A DNA stretch of 23,530 nt from CAYMSF01 sp964542255 (GTDB taxonomy: Bacteria; Verrucomicrobiota; Lentisphaeria; Victivallales; Victivallaceae), in assembly GCA_964542255.1 (NCBI GenBank), contig CAZITV010000021.1, positions 1 to 23,530 of the forward strand, read 5' to 3'. Positions 8,686 to 15,845 of the stretch are shown piece by piece; the first letter of the stretch is position 1; each line of letters starts with the position of its first letter. The notes below the pieces were generated by a model, which searched no databases, was not told where the DNA came from, and was given only the letters and a program-made list of their open reading frames with translations. The position numbers were made by a program, and so were the translations under genes.

Positions 8686-8739
8686 CGGATAAAACCTGCA
8701 TACAAATAATATACACGCAAATAGATATTTGTCGAGAGC

Positions 8740-9420
8740 TCAAGGAGTTGTTGCCGTTTGGTTCTGCACCGGCATATAAACTGTGTTAGAACGCATATTT
8801 TGCAAATCTATATTATCAGGCTTTACACCAAATAGTTTAGCAAATGAATCTTTCATTTTATTAATTTCCTGCGCACTAAACTGTCTGGAATTTATCGTAA
8901 AAATTTGGGTGTCGGGCGCGCCTGTACTACTAGTCAAATTTGCTGATTCAAGAAACATTTCAGGTAAATTTCTAGTATAATTACCCTGTACGTAATCACC
9001 CAAATCACTAACAGGCGTATAAATATGCTTGGCAGTCACCACACTTTCGGAATATTCCTGATTTTCAAATTGCGCCATAATGAGTGTACGCCCTTCGTTT
9101 GCCAGTGGCACGCCGTCAACAACCGCGTTAGAATTCGAAATTGCCTGATCATCAACTGTAAAAGCCAATCCGTCACCATTGCGCTGTTCAGAACCATAAT
9201 CCCACGCATAAATATTGTCTCCGCCGTAACCTGCCGGATTGGAAGAGCGGGAATAATTATCAACATTAGACTTTGCCCGCAAAAGTGTTTGTATGTTAGA
9301 AATGCCCAGCCCGCCGACAAATATCAGACCAAGAAATACTGCCATAATGGCGACCATAGCGATGCACATTTCAGCAATAGCCTGACCCGATTGACAATTC
9401 ATCTGTTTAACAATAACCAT
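8740..9420 (-). CDS. TadE-like pseudopilin
   Basis: A 226-residue TadE-like minor pseudopilin. Near the N-terminus, SG-QAIAEM places a Glu five residues after a Gly, the pattern cut by prepilin peptidases. A hydrophobic helix follows (about residues 16-38). The rest is a hydrophilic extracytoplasmic domain ending Q-N-Q-T-A-T-T-P. The start at 9418-9420 has a clear TTAGGT seven bases upstream; an internal ATG at 9400-9402 lacks one. It lies 12 bases after the TadG-like gene, so the two should be cotranscribed. In tight-adherence systems such proteins join the secretion/pilus apparatus, but no tadA, tadB, tadC, flp or tadV gene is in view. Confidence 0.7.
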   Translation of the reverse strand: MVIVKQMNCQSGQAIAEMCIAMVAIMAVFLGLIFVGGLGISNIQTLLRAKSNVDNYSRSSNPAGYGGDNIYAWDYGSEQRNGDGLAFTVDDQAISNSNAVVDGVPLANEGRTLIMAQFENQEYSESVVTAKHIYTPVSDLGDYVQGNYTRNLPEMFLESANLTSSTGAPDTQIFTINSRQFSAQEINKMKDSFAKLFGVKPDNIDLQNMRSNTVYMPVQNQTATTP

Positions 9421-9432
9421 AATATACCTAAC

Positions 9433-11289
9433 TTAAAGCCTTGGCGGACCAATTCTTGTTCCAGGTGGCACACCGCCGGGACCGCCAGGTATCCAACGGC
9501 AAATTGCCTGTTCATTGGTTACCAAAACACCATTGCGATTGCGTAATAGATACTGCCCACCATAATAGTACCCTGTATTCCATCCCACTTTTTTTTCTTC
9601 GATTGTGGTAGATGCTTTCATTGGATCATAAGCTGCATCCTTTTGCAGATAGGCCTGCTGCAGCCACCCTGCCCCTTCTGGATTGGTTTCACTATATTTA
9701 TATTGATTATTAAAATATTGTGAATCACTGGTTACAGATTTAGCGTCATAATTATTATTCCACCCCTTTTTGCGGAATTTTTCTGAATCTAATTTTTGCA
9801 GCGCAGCCAAATACGACTCAGTACCGTCAGGGGGTGGTGTGCCCGGATTATGTAAATCATCAATACCGGAAAGCCAAATTAAAAATCTTTCTAAATCAGA
9901 AAATCCTACCCGCATCGGACGATAATTGTGCATTGTGCTTGGGATTAAGGCAACATCAGTAAAGACTGGTAAAACCATAACCGCAGCTGTAGGTGCCGAA
10001 TCATCCAGCAATTTGCCGAAAGCTTTTGCAACCGCACCACCTGGTGTAGGATCCTCATTAATATCATTGCCAACGACAACATTAATATCCTGGCTATTTT
10101 TTATTAAACTGCGTTTCATTGAATCAACTGCCAAATTAGTTTGCTCGGCTTCGGCATTACTGGATCCATTAGCCGCTGTCGGACGCGACATATTTGATTT
10201 ATACTCATTCACTGTCTTAACCCGCTGATAACATTCTGCATATGCAACGGCACCACCATACCTGGCATTTGCTTTCAAATCAGCGCGTAAAAAGCGTGAA
10301 CCATTCCAATACGTTACATCTGGACCGTTATAGTTGGCATTGTCCTCAAACCAGCAACTATCATATACACACCACTTCATTTCACTGATATTTGACCAGT
10401 TCGTGGTATTCAAGCCGCGTTCAGCAGCTAATGAAGTAATATTCGGCAACGCCTGATTATATGTCTGCTCACCAGATGAAGCCCCCCCGCTAAATTCAAC
10501 GCCTAAAGTATAGATTTCACTTTCTTCCGGAAAGTTACTGTTATTATATTTTACGTTCCACCATTTGCCCGCCCAATATGAATCGGGGTATTTTACAATT
10601 GTATTTAATGTCGGCTGACACCATAATTCACTCAAAATTGCCTGATAGAGATACCGGTCAGCCAGCCAGCGCGGATTGACGCTTTCCAGGCCGGGAAAAC
10701 TGCCATTTGGGCGAACAGCAACACCTTGAGTAAGGATACTGTTCAACATGGCAATATACGGCTCGCGCCAATGATAAAAATTGATGTAATCTGCCGTAGC
10801 CGGTGGTAAATAACGCGGGTCCATAGATAACTTAGCAATATAGTTGGACATATCAGATTGTACTGATTTCGCAACTGAGTTATTTTTATCATCAAAAATA
10901 TTTACCCCGTTATTTTTTGCTGCCTGCTGTGCTGAGCCAAAACCGATTAGCGGACCGGCGAACGCGATACGTGACTGCATTTCGGTCAGTGCATCACCGG
11001 CAGATTGTACCCGTTCAGCCAAATTGCTGCCAGAATTAGGAATATCTGTTAAGAGAATATTGCATGCTTTAACAATGTTTATTTCCCCCAATAAATTCAA
11101 GCTTTCTTTCTGCCAGTTAGCAGCAGTCAAAGCCGCAGCTTGTTCAGCCGTTTCCATCTTTATCTTCGCTCTGATAATATTATGTAAATCAAATAAGAAA
11201 AGTATAGCCATAAAAATAATAACGAGAATGATTACCGATATAATCATTACCTGCCCATGATTATCACTTTTTCTCAATTTAAATATCAT
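9433..11289 (-). CDS. TadG-like membrane-anchored protein
   Basis: A 618-residue protein with a short basic N-terminus, one hydrophobic helix (residues 14-35) and an Ala-rich segment (METAEQAAALTAANWQ) typical of the TadE/TadG-like N-terminal module. The following 550 or so residues are a large hydrophilic domain rich in Trp, Tyr and Asn, which I cannot assign. The C-terminus is Pro/Gly-rich (GGPGGVPPGTRIGPPRL). There is no prepilin Glu five residues after the Gly, so it is probably an anchored, uncleaved TadG-like component. The start is the ATG at 11287-11289, preceded by AAGAG. The frame happens to stay open through the N gap, but the upstream gene has its own start. The role in pilus or surface assembly is inferred from the N-terminal module and neighbours only. 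Confidence 0.65.
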   Translation of the reverse strand: MIFKLRKSDNHGQVMIISVIILVIIFMAILFLFDLHNIIRAKIKMETAEQAAALTAANWQKESLNLLGEINIVKACNILLTDIPNSGSNLAERVQSAGDALTEMQSRIAFAGPLIGFGSAQQAAKNNGVNIFDDKNNSVAKSVQSDMSNYIAKLSMDPRYLPPATADYINFYHWREPYIAMLNSILTQGVAVRPNGSFPGLESVNPRWLADRYLYQAILSELWCQPTLNTIVKYPDSYWAGKWWNVKYNNSNFPEESEIYTLGVEFSGGASSGEQTYNQALPNITSLAAERGLNTTNWSNISEMKWCVYDSCWFEDNANYNGPDVTYWNGSRFLRADLKANARYGGAVAYAECYQRVKTVNEYKSNMSRPTAANGSSNAEAEQTNLAVDSMKRSLIKNSQDINVVVGNDINEDPTPGGAVAKAFGKLLDDSAPTAAVMVLPVFTDVALIPSTMHNYRPMRVGFSDLERFLIWLSGIDDLHNPGTPPPDGTESYLAALQKLDSEKFRKKGWNNNYDAKSVTSDSQYFNNQYKYSETNPEGAGWLQQAYLQKDAAYDPMKASTTIEEKKVGWNTGYYYGGQYLLRNRNGVLVTNEQAICRWIPGGPGGVPPGTRIGPPRL

Positions 11290-11313
11290 ATTTTTACTCT
11301 TGCAAATAATGTT

Positions 11314-11413
11314 NNNNNNNNNNNNNNNNNNNNNNNNNNNNNNNNNNNNNNNNNNNNNNNNNNNNNNNNNNNNNNNNNNNNNNNNNNNNNNNNNNNNNNN
11401 NNNNNNNNNNNNN
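11314..11413. other. Assembly gap (100 N)
   Basis: Exactly 100 undetermined bases, the conventional filler for a scaffold gap of unknown size. It removes the 3' end of the TadE-like gene upstream and possibly further genes before the TadG-like gene. Confidence 0.98.
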
Positions 11414-11790
11414 ACTTGAATTAGCGGGGTTTCAGAAGTGATTGCCGCAGCAGGTTCCCAATATTCATAATTGACACCGTAAACACCAAATTGTGAATAA
11501 AGCATATAATCTTCGGCACGAAGCGAGAGTTCACTGCGAAGATACGGCGGCGGAGCCGGCACGATTGATTCATCATGACCAGCAACTCCTGCCATAGCCA
11601 AACGCCCAGCCCGCACAACAATATTATGAGCATAGCCCAAAGATTCACCCTTCGCGGCATAAAACGAAGAATACTCTGCAAGCATCTTCGCCATTGTCCA
11701 ATGAAAGATTTGCAGCAACCCGAATAGAATTAAGCAAAGCAGCATAATGCAGAGCATAGATTCAATAATTGCAGAACCGCGTTGATTCAT
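11414..11790 (-). CDS. TadE-like pseudopilin, 3' end lost in gap
   Basis: The first 125 codons of a second pseudopilin-like gene. The start is the ATG at 11788-11790, with AAGGA 10 bases upstream; a TTG further out has no such support. The N-terminus reads MNQRG-SAIIES, giving the Gly and +5 Glu of a prepilin-peptidase site. A strongly hydrophobic helix follows (about residues 9-33). The mature part has a motif rich in aromatic residues (Y-Y-E-W) before the gap. It is the promoter-proximal member of the three pseudopilin genes. The true C-terminus is unknown because it runs into the N gap. Confidence 0.7.
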
Positions 11791-11822
11791 TGTTTGAGTT
11801 TCCTTAAAATAACACCATTCGT

Positions 11823-11981
11823 TCAAATTCGCAGTTGAGTGCTGCTATATAACAGCGTAATCATCATGACGGTTCCGGTGGCAGCAATAGATACGAATAA
11901 GCCACTTAAAGCCGCAAAATATATAATAACTGCTAATATAATAACGTAAGTAAATTTAAAAACAATGTAAATAATATTTGA
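11823..11981 (-). other. Short hydrophobic open frame without normal start
   Basis: An open frame of 52 codons plus stop, directly upstream of the first TadE-like gene and ending 33 bases before its start. It encodes a strongly hydrophobic stretch (VIILAVIIYFAALSGLFVSI, then a second segment TVMMITLLY) and ends in STQLRI. There is no ATG, GTG or TTG before codon 39, so it could be translated only from an ATT or as the tail of a lost gene. Size and hydrophobicity recall a Flp-type pilin, but the Gly/Glu cleavage pattern is absent. Function is not assigned. Confidence 0.2.
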
Positions 11982-12025
11982 TTATATCTCAAAAAATGTT
12001 TAATCTTAGTTGCGGTAAAGAGTTG

Positions 12026-13501
12026 TTAGCGGAATACCGCGGATTTAAAATCAATAAAGCCGCGTCCGACGTCGGTACGTACTAACTGAACACGAAGCAG
12101 CTGACCAACATCCAGTCCCTGGTATCCACTAATAAGCTTGCCTTCTACAGGCGGCTGCATTATTCTCACCCAGGTGCCTTTATCTGCAGCTCCAGTCACA
12201 ATCGCGTCAAAAGTTTCACCAATTCTAGACTGCAGCAGCATTGCTGCGGCTGATTTAGCGACTTGGCGCTCAACTTTCTTAGCAGCATCCTCCTGCATTG
12301 TACAATGGTAAGCTAAATTTTTTAATTCATCGTCATGATATGGAACTTGTTGATTGTTAAGGGCAGCTTTCACTAAACGCTGGGTTACTAAATCAGGGAA
12401 ACGGCGGTTTGGAGCAGTTGAATGCGAGTAATCTCTGACAGCGAGTCCGAAATGTCCTGATACGCTTTCTCCGGGTAATTCAACTATATACTCACCTTTG
12501 CCCATCAATTTAATTACGCTCAATGATAAATCTGGAAAACGCAACGGGTCTGCCTTTTTTTCTTCCAATAAAAATTTTTCCAAAGCTTTTGAATCCGGTT
12601 CTTGAGGCAACGATTTGCCGCGTTCTGCCGCCAGCTCAACGATACGATCCCAGCGTTTTGGAATTCGCACCACTCGGCGTATAGAGGGAAATTTTACAGA
12701 CACAAGATATTTCGCAACAACGCCATTTGCTGCAATCATAAAATCTTCGATAATATCTTTAGCCCCATTTTCTTTTTCACTTCTAAGTTCTTTTAAATCA
12801 TTACCAACAAAAACTGGGCGTGCCTCAATTGTTTCCAGGTCAAGAGCACCATGAAGTTGCCGCAAAGTCCGCATTTTCCGTGCAGTTTTATACTGCAGCT
12901 GAATATTATCGGCCAAACCAGGTATTTCAGCCAAAGCTGTCGGCATCTGACTGGAATCGCTTAGCCACGCGGCAACACTATTGTATGCCAGTTTGGCATG
13001 ATTGCGAACTACAGCACGATAAACATTTGATGAAAGAACTGTTCCATCGCCGGCGACAATCATTTCTACGATTACGGCAATCCGGTCATTAGCATAATTA
13101 AGCGAAGTCAAATCAGTTGAAAGCTTATTTGGCAACATTGGGAAAATTTCTGCGGCGGTATAAACCGAGGTTGTATTGTGACTGGCGTATGAATCAATTG
13201 CGGAGCCGCGCTTGACAAGTAAATCAACATCCGCAATTGCTACAAAAATTTTTACGGTATCATCCGGCATTTTCTCAGCGACGGTGAGTTGATCTAAATC
13301 AAGAGAATCATCATTATCAATTGAAGACCAAATCATACCACGTAAATCTATAATATTGGGATTTGATGCAGCTGGTGATGCGCCAATGTGCTCCAATTCC
13401 AAAAAGACATCGCGTGGAAATTCCGGGTACAATCCGCGGTCAAGCATCGCCTGATAAGCGATACGCTGCAACACAGAACGCTGTTGTTGATTATGTGACA
13501 T
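12026..13501 (-). CDS. Short RNase II/R-family (RNB) ribonuclease
   Basis: A 491-residue RNB-domain 3'-5' exoribonuclease. The catalytic acidic motif is at residues 61-70 (IDNDDSLDLD), and the second conserved block is DYSHSTAPNRRFPDL (about 354-368). A C-terminal S1-like RNA-binding region covers about residues 430-490. It is shorter than E. coli RNase II (644) or RNase R (813) and lacks their N-terminal cold-shock domains. The position of the fourth active-site Asp in RNase II is Gln71 here. I believe this occurs in a wider group of short bacterial RNB proteins, so activity is not excluded. GAGGT lies about 10 bases before the ATG. No signal peptide, so cytosolic RNA decay or maturation is expected. 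It seems to be transcribed on its own. Confidence 0.85.
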   Translation of the reverse strand: MSHNQQQRSVLQRIAYQAMLDRGLYPEFPRDVFLELEHIGASPAASNPNIIDLRGMIWSSIDNDDSLDLDQLTVAEKMPDDTVKIFVAIADVDLLVKRGSAIDSYASHNTTSVYTAAEIFPMLPNKLSTDLTSLNYANDRIAVIVEMIVAGDGTVLSSNVYRAVVRNHAKLAYNSVAAWLSDSSQMPTALAEIPGLADNIQLQYKTARKMRTLRQLHGALDLETIEARPVFVGNDLKELRSEKENGAKDIIEDFMIAANGVVAKYLVSVKFPSIRRVVRIPKRWDRIVELAAERGKSLPQEPDSKALEKFLLEEKKADPLRFPDLSLSVIKLMGKGEYIVELPGESVSGHFGLAVRDYSHSTAPNRRFPDLVTQRLVKAALNNQQVPYHDDELKNLAYHCTMQEDAAKKVERQVAKSAAAMLLQSRIGETFDAIVTGAADKGTWVRIMQPPVEGKLISGYQGLDVGQLLRVQLVRTDVGRGFIDFKSAVFR

Positions 13502-13950
13502 ATCTTTATTACCTCGTTAAAATTTATTATTAAATTCGGTATTGCAGGCAAAAATCTAAACTTGCAGGATTTTGCACTTTTTGTGCGTTATAACTCGTTT
13601 TCACGTAGTACCGCATTACTTAGACGTCATATACCAGCAAAAAACCTACAAATTACTAAAAAAAATCAAAAGATACATTTTGAAAGTCAGGCGGGGATAC
13701 TTAAAAAAATATTCTCACCTGTATTATGTCATATATACACTACCGTATTTGTCCAACTTTACAATATCAATTTGCTTTTTTTTAAAAACATGGCATATTG
13801 AACAAATCAGCTTCAAAATCCGGTAACACATGTCGAAAGGAGGAAGGCTGCCGGAACAAGTAAGCATTATTCAAAGTTCAATAATCGTATTGATTCAATA
13901 AATACGGTTGAACATCGTCAAATAATATTTTATCTATTAAGGAGCACAAA
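13502..13950. other. Long divergent spacer between the RNase and lipoprotein genes
   Basis: A 449-base spacer with no convincing gene. Two overlapping open frames of 79 and 84 codons (about 13562-13826) have no ribosome binding site, and their products look like translated AT-rich DNA. A small GCAC-T5-GTGC hairpin occurs at 13574-13586. At 13817-13856 an AGGAGG-containing stretch sits between TCCGG and CCGGA. At 13876-13913 there is a nested inverted repeat, listed separately. Confidence 0.55.
13876..13913. promoter_or_regulatory. Nested inverted repeat upstream of the lipoprotein gene
   Basis: GTTCAA (13876-13881) and TTGAAC (13908-13913) flank an inner perfect dyad TATTGA-T-TCAATA (13889-13901) with practically the same centre. 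It lies 37 bases before the lipoprotein start codon. It could be an operator or a leader hairpin. No regulator is encoded nearby. Confidence 0.35.
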
Positions 13951-14343
13951 ATGAAGAAAGCAATCGTTTTAATCGCCGTAACTGTTCTTGCAGGATTATT
14001 TGCAGGATGTTCTTCAGTTCCACAGCACTGCAATATGACGGGAACCTGGTCATACACGTTTGAAGAAACTGGACGAGATGGCAAACAAACTGGCTCAATG
14101 AAAGTAACTCAAGAAGGCTATAAACTCTCTGGCAAATGCAACGATGCCTTCGGCGAATTTGATTTAACCGGTAATACTGATGAAATAGGTCCAAAATTTG
14201 TTATGGATGGTAAACGTAACGATGGTAAACGTAATTTTCATCTAATCGCATCACTTAAAAATGATAATGAATTTGATGGAACTTACACAACTGACCAAAA
14301 TACCTCGGGTACTCTAAAAGCAACCAGGTCAATTGCGAAATAA
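13951..14343 (+). CDS. Small secreted lipoprotein, unknown function
   Basis: A 130-residue lipoprotein. The N-terminus has two Lys, a hydrophobic stretch and the lipobox LFAGC, with Cys20 as the lipidation site after signal peptidase II cleavage. The mature part is beta-strand-like, with repeated Gly-Thr or Ser-Gly turns (TGTWSYTFEE, YKLSGKC, FDGTYTT, SGTLKATR), suggesting a small barrel or sandwich. A near-exact 15-base tandem duplication encodes DGKRN twice at about 14205-14236. Residue Ser21 after the Cys does not suggest inner-membrane retention by the Asp+2 rule. AAGGAG sits seven bases before the ATG, the strongest ribosome binding site in the window, so it may be well expressed. It has its own terminator and no cotranscribed partner. 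I do not recognise the family. Confidence 0.8.
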   Translation: MKKAIVLIAVTVLAGLFAGCSSVPQHCNMTGTWSYTFEETGRDGKQTGSMKVTQEGYKLSGKCNDAFGEFDLTGNTDEIGPKFVMDGKRNDGKRNFHLIASLKNDNEFDGTYTTDQNTSGTLKATRSIAK

Positions 14344-14351
14344 TTTTTAAA

Positions 14352-14377
14352 TTTACGTGTTCTTCCAGCCACGTAAA
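14352..14377 (+). repeat. Hairpin after the lipoprotein gene
   Basis: TTTACGTG and CACGTAAA form a perfect 8-base stem with a 10-base loop, beginning eight bases after the stop codon. It directly precedes the terminator and may stabilise the mRNA 3' end. Confidence 0.45.
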
Positions 14378-14381
14378 CTGA

Positions 14382-14424
14382 AGCCCGTCCGGCTCTTAAT
14401 CAAAGTGCCGAATGGGCTTTCTTT
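14382..14424 (+). terminator. Intrinsic terminator of the lipoprotein gene
   Basis: AGCCCGT pairs with ATGGGCT (one G-T wobble). After one mismatch CGGC pairs with GCCG around a 13-base loop, and TTTCTTT follows the stem. It lies about 40 bases after the lipoprotein stop codon. Confidence 0.75.
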
Positions 14425-14792
14425 ACAAATATGGGCAGATAAAAAATATCTTAGATGACAAATCATAGCGTTGCGTCACAGAATTAGTATATTTCGCGAA
14501 CGTCAGCATAACTAAAAGAACACTCTAAATTGACATTAACAAAGCTTTTACACCAGTTACCTTTGCATTTTCAATATTTTGCTGTAAGTTTTACAAAGGT
14601 GATTTGGTCAAAATTTAATGTTTTTAGATTCCTAACAAACGAATACAGCTATTTTTGAAACCTAAGCTGTAATTAGAAATAATGTGCTTAAACTGGCTGA
14701 TACCTGCAGTTTATACATTCGTTTGAGATACAGCCAATACATTAATCATCAGCTAAATGGATTCCAATTTTTATTATATACAGGGTGGCAAA
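14425..14792. other. Spacer before the manA operon
   Basis: A 368-base AT-rich spacer with no convincing gene. It contains a candidate promoter with an overlapping dyad (14644-14683), listed separately, and a loose inverted repeat ACCTTTG (14559-14565) / CAAAGGT (14594-14600). Confidence 0.55.
14644..14683 (+). promoter_or_regulatory. Candidate promoter with overlapping operator for manA-argS-lpxL2
   Basis: TTGAAA (14655-14660) and AATAAT (14678-14683) are 17 bases apart, a good sigma70-like fit. A perfect 7-base inverted repeat, TACAGCT (14644-14650) and AGCTGTA (14665-14671), spans the -35 box, where a bound repressor would block polymerase. The leader would be about 100 bases. Confidence 0.4.
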
Positions 14793-15797
14793 ATGATTTT
14801 GGACAGTTCAGAACTATATCCGTTACTTTTCGCGCCGATTTACAAGGCACGGATGTGGGGTGGAGACCAATTACATGGAACGTTGAATCGTATTTTGCCC
14901 AAAAGCAATGAGCCAATCGGTGAATCATGGGAACTGGTCGACCGCGAAGACGAACAAAGCGTGGTTGCAAATGGTAAACTTAAAGGCAAAACTTTAAACG
15001 AACTTGTTTCGAATTTTGGCAAGGACTTAGTAGGTAAAAACTACCATGGCGGACGCTTTCCGATATTAGTCAAAATAATTGATGCCGGGATGCGGCTTTC
15101 TCTACAAGTACATCCGGATGCAGAGGCTTGTGCCAGACTCGGCAAGGGTGCGGAGCCGAAAACCGAAATGTGGTATATCATCTCTGCCAAACGCGGGGCT
15201 AAAATAATGGCCGGGCTAAATCCCAAAAGCACAAAAAGACAATTATTGGAGGCATTACATTCACCTGAAATAGAAAATCAGCTGCAAGTTTTTAATTCAG
15301 AGCCTGGCGATGCTTATTTTATTAGTTCTGGAACGATTCACGCAATCGGTGGTGGTAATCTGCTACTTGAAATTCAACAAAACAGCGACACCACATTCAG
15401 GGTGAGCGACTGGGGCAGAGTTGATTCTGAAGGCAAACCACGGGAAATACATATTGACAACGCATTGGAATCTATTAATTTTACCAACCGTACTTCGCCA
15501 CGAATTTCTGGCGTAGCTGACGCTGTCAATCATAACCGGAAATTTCCAGTGGTTAATCGTTGCCAGTTTTTCAAAGTCGATGATTTACGTCTTGTTTCGG
15601 CTTGGCGTGACACCACCACACAATCCGGCAGTTTTCACTTGATTAGCGCAGTCAACAACGCTGTCACTGTAGGCGGCAGGGATATTATGATTGAGTTAAA
15701 ACAAGGCGAAAGCTGTTTAATACCAGCATGTTTCGGTGATTATTCGATTATCCCAAAAGACAACAGTGAAACCACTGTGGTAAAAACGACACTATAG
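14793..15797 (+). CDS. manA: Mannose-6-phosphate isomerase, type I short form
   Basis: A 334-residue phosphomannose isomerase, a cupin-fold zinc enzyme interconverting mannose 6-phosphate and fructose 6-phosphate. It feeds mannose into glycolysis or supplies GDP-mannose for surface sugars. Zinc ligands can be placed at Gln105 and His107 (LSLQVHPD), Glu125 (KTEMWY) and His183 (SGTIHAIG). The conserved EIQQNSDTTFRVSDWGR block follows. The length matches the short Bacillus-type form rather than the 390-residue enterobacterial form. I chose the ATG at 14793, with AGGGTGG five bases upstream; an ATG 12 codons earlier lacks a binding site. It lies 48 bases before argS and probably shares its transcript. 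Confidence 0.92.
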   Translation: MILDSSELYPLLFAPIYKARMWGGDQLHGTLNRILPKSNEPIGESWELVDREDEQSVVANGKLKGKTLNELVSNFGKDLVGKNYHGGRFPILVKIIDAGMRLSLQVHPDAEACARLGKGAEPKTEMWYIISAKRGAKIMAGLNPKSTKRQLLEALHSPEIENQLQVFNSEPGDAYFISSGTIHAIGGGNLLLEIQQNSDTTFRVSDWGRVDSEGKPREIHIDNALESINFTNRTSPRISGVADAVNHNRKFPVVNRCQFFKVDDLRLVSAWRDTTTQSGSFHLISAVNNAVTVGGRDIMIELKQGESCLIPACFGDYSIIPKDNSETTVVKTTL

Positions 15798-15845
15798 CCC
15801 GCAGTCAGTACTAATACTTAATCTTAAATATTCAGGTGCCAAACA

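Noticed and set aside
9025..9546. 173-codon plus-strand frame antisense to the TadE/TadG-like genes
   Set aside because: No binding site or domain; both overlapping minus-strand genes have clear family N-termini or spacing.
9433..11826. A single 797-codon frame spanning the N gap
   Set aside because: The frame stays open only because N codons are treated as open. Two separate starts with binding sites (11790 and 11289) and two separate hydrophobic N-termini show two genes.
13562..13826. Two overlapping 79- and 84-codon frames in the divergent spacer
   Set aside because: No ribosome binding site, one has a TTG start, and the products are Lys/Tyr/Ile-rich as expected from translated AT-rich DNA.
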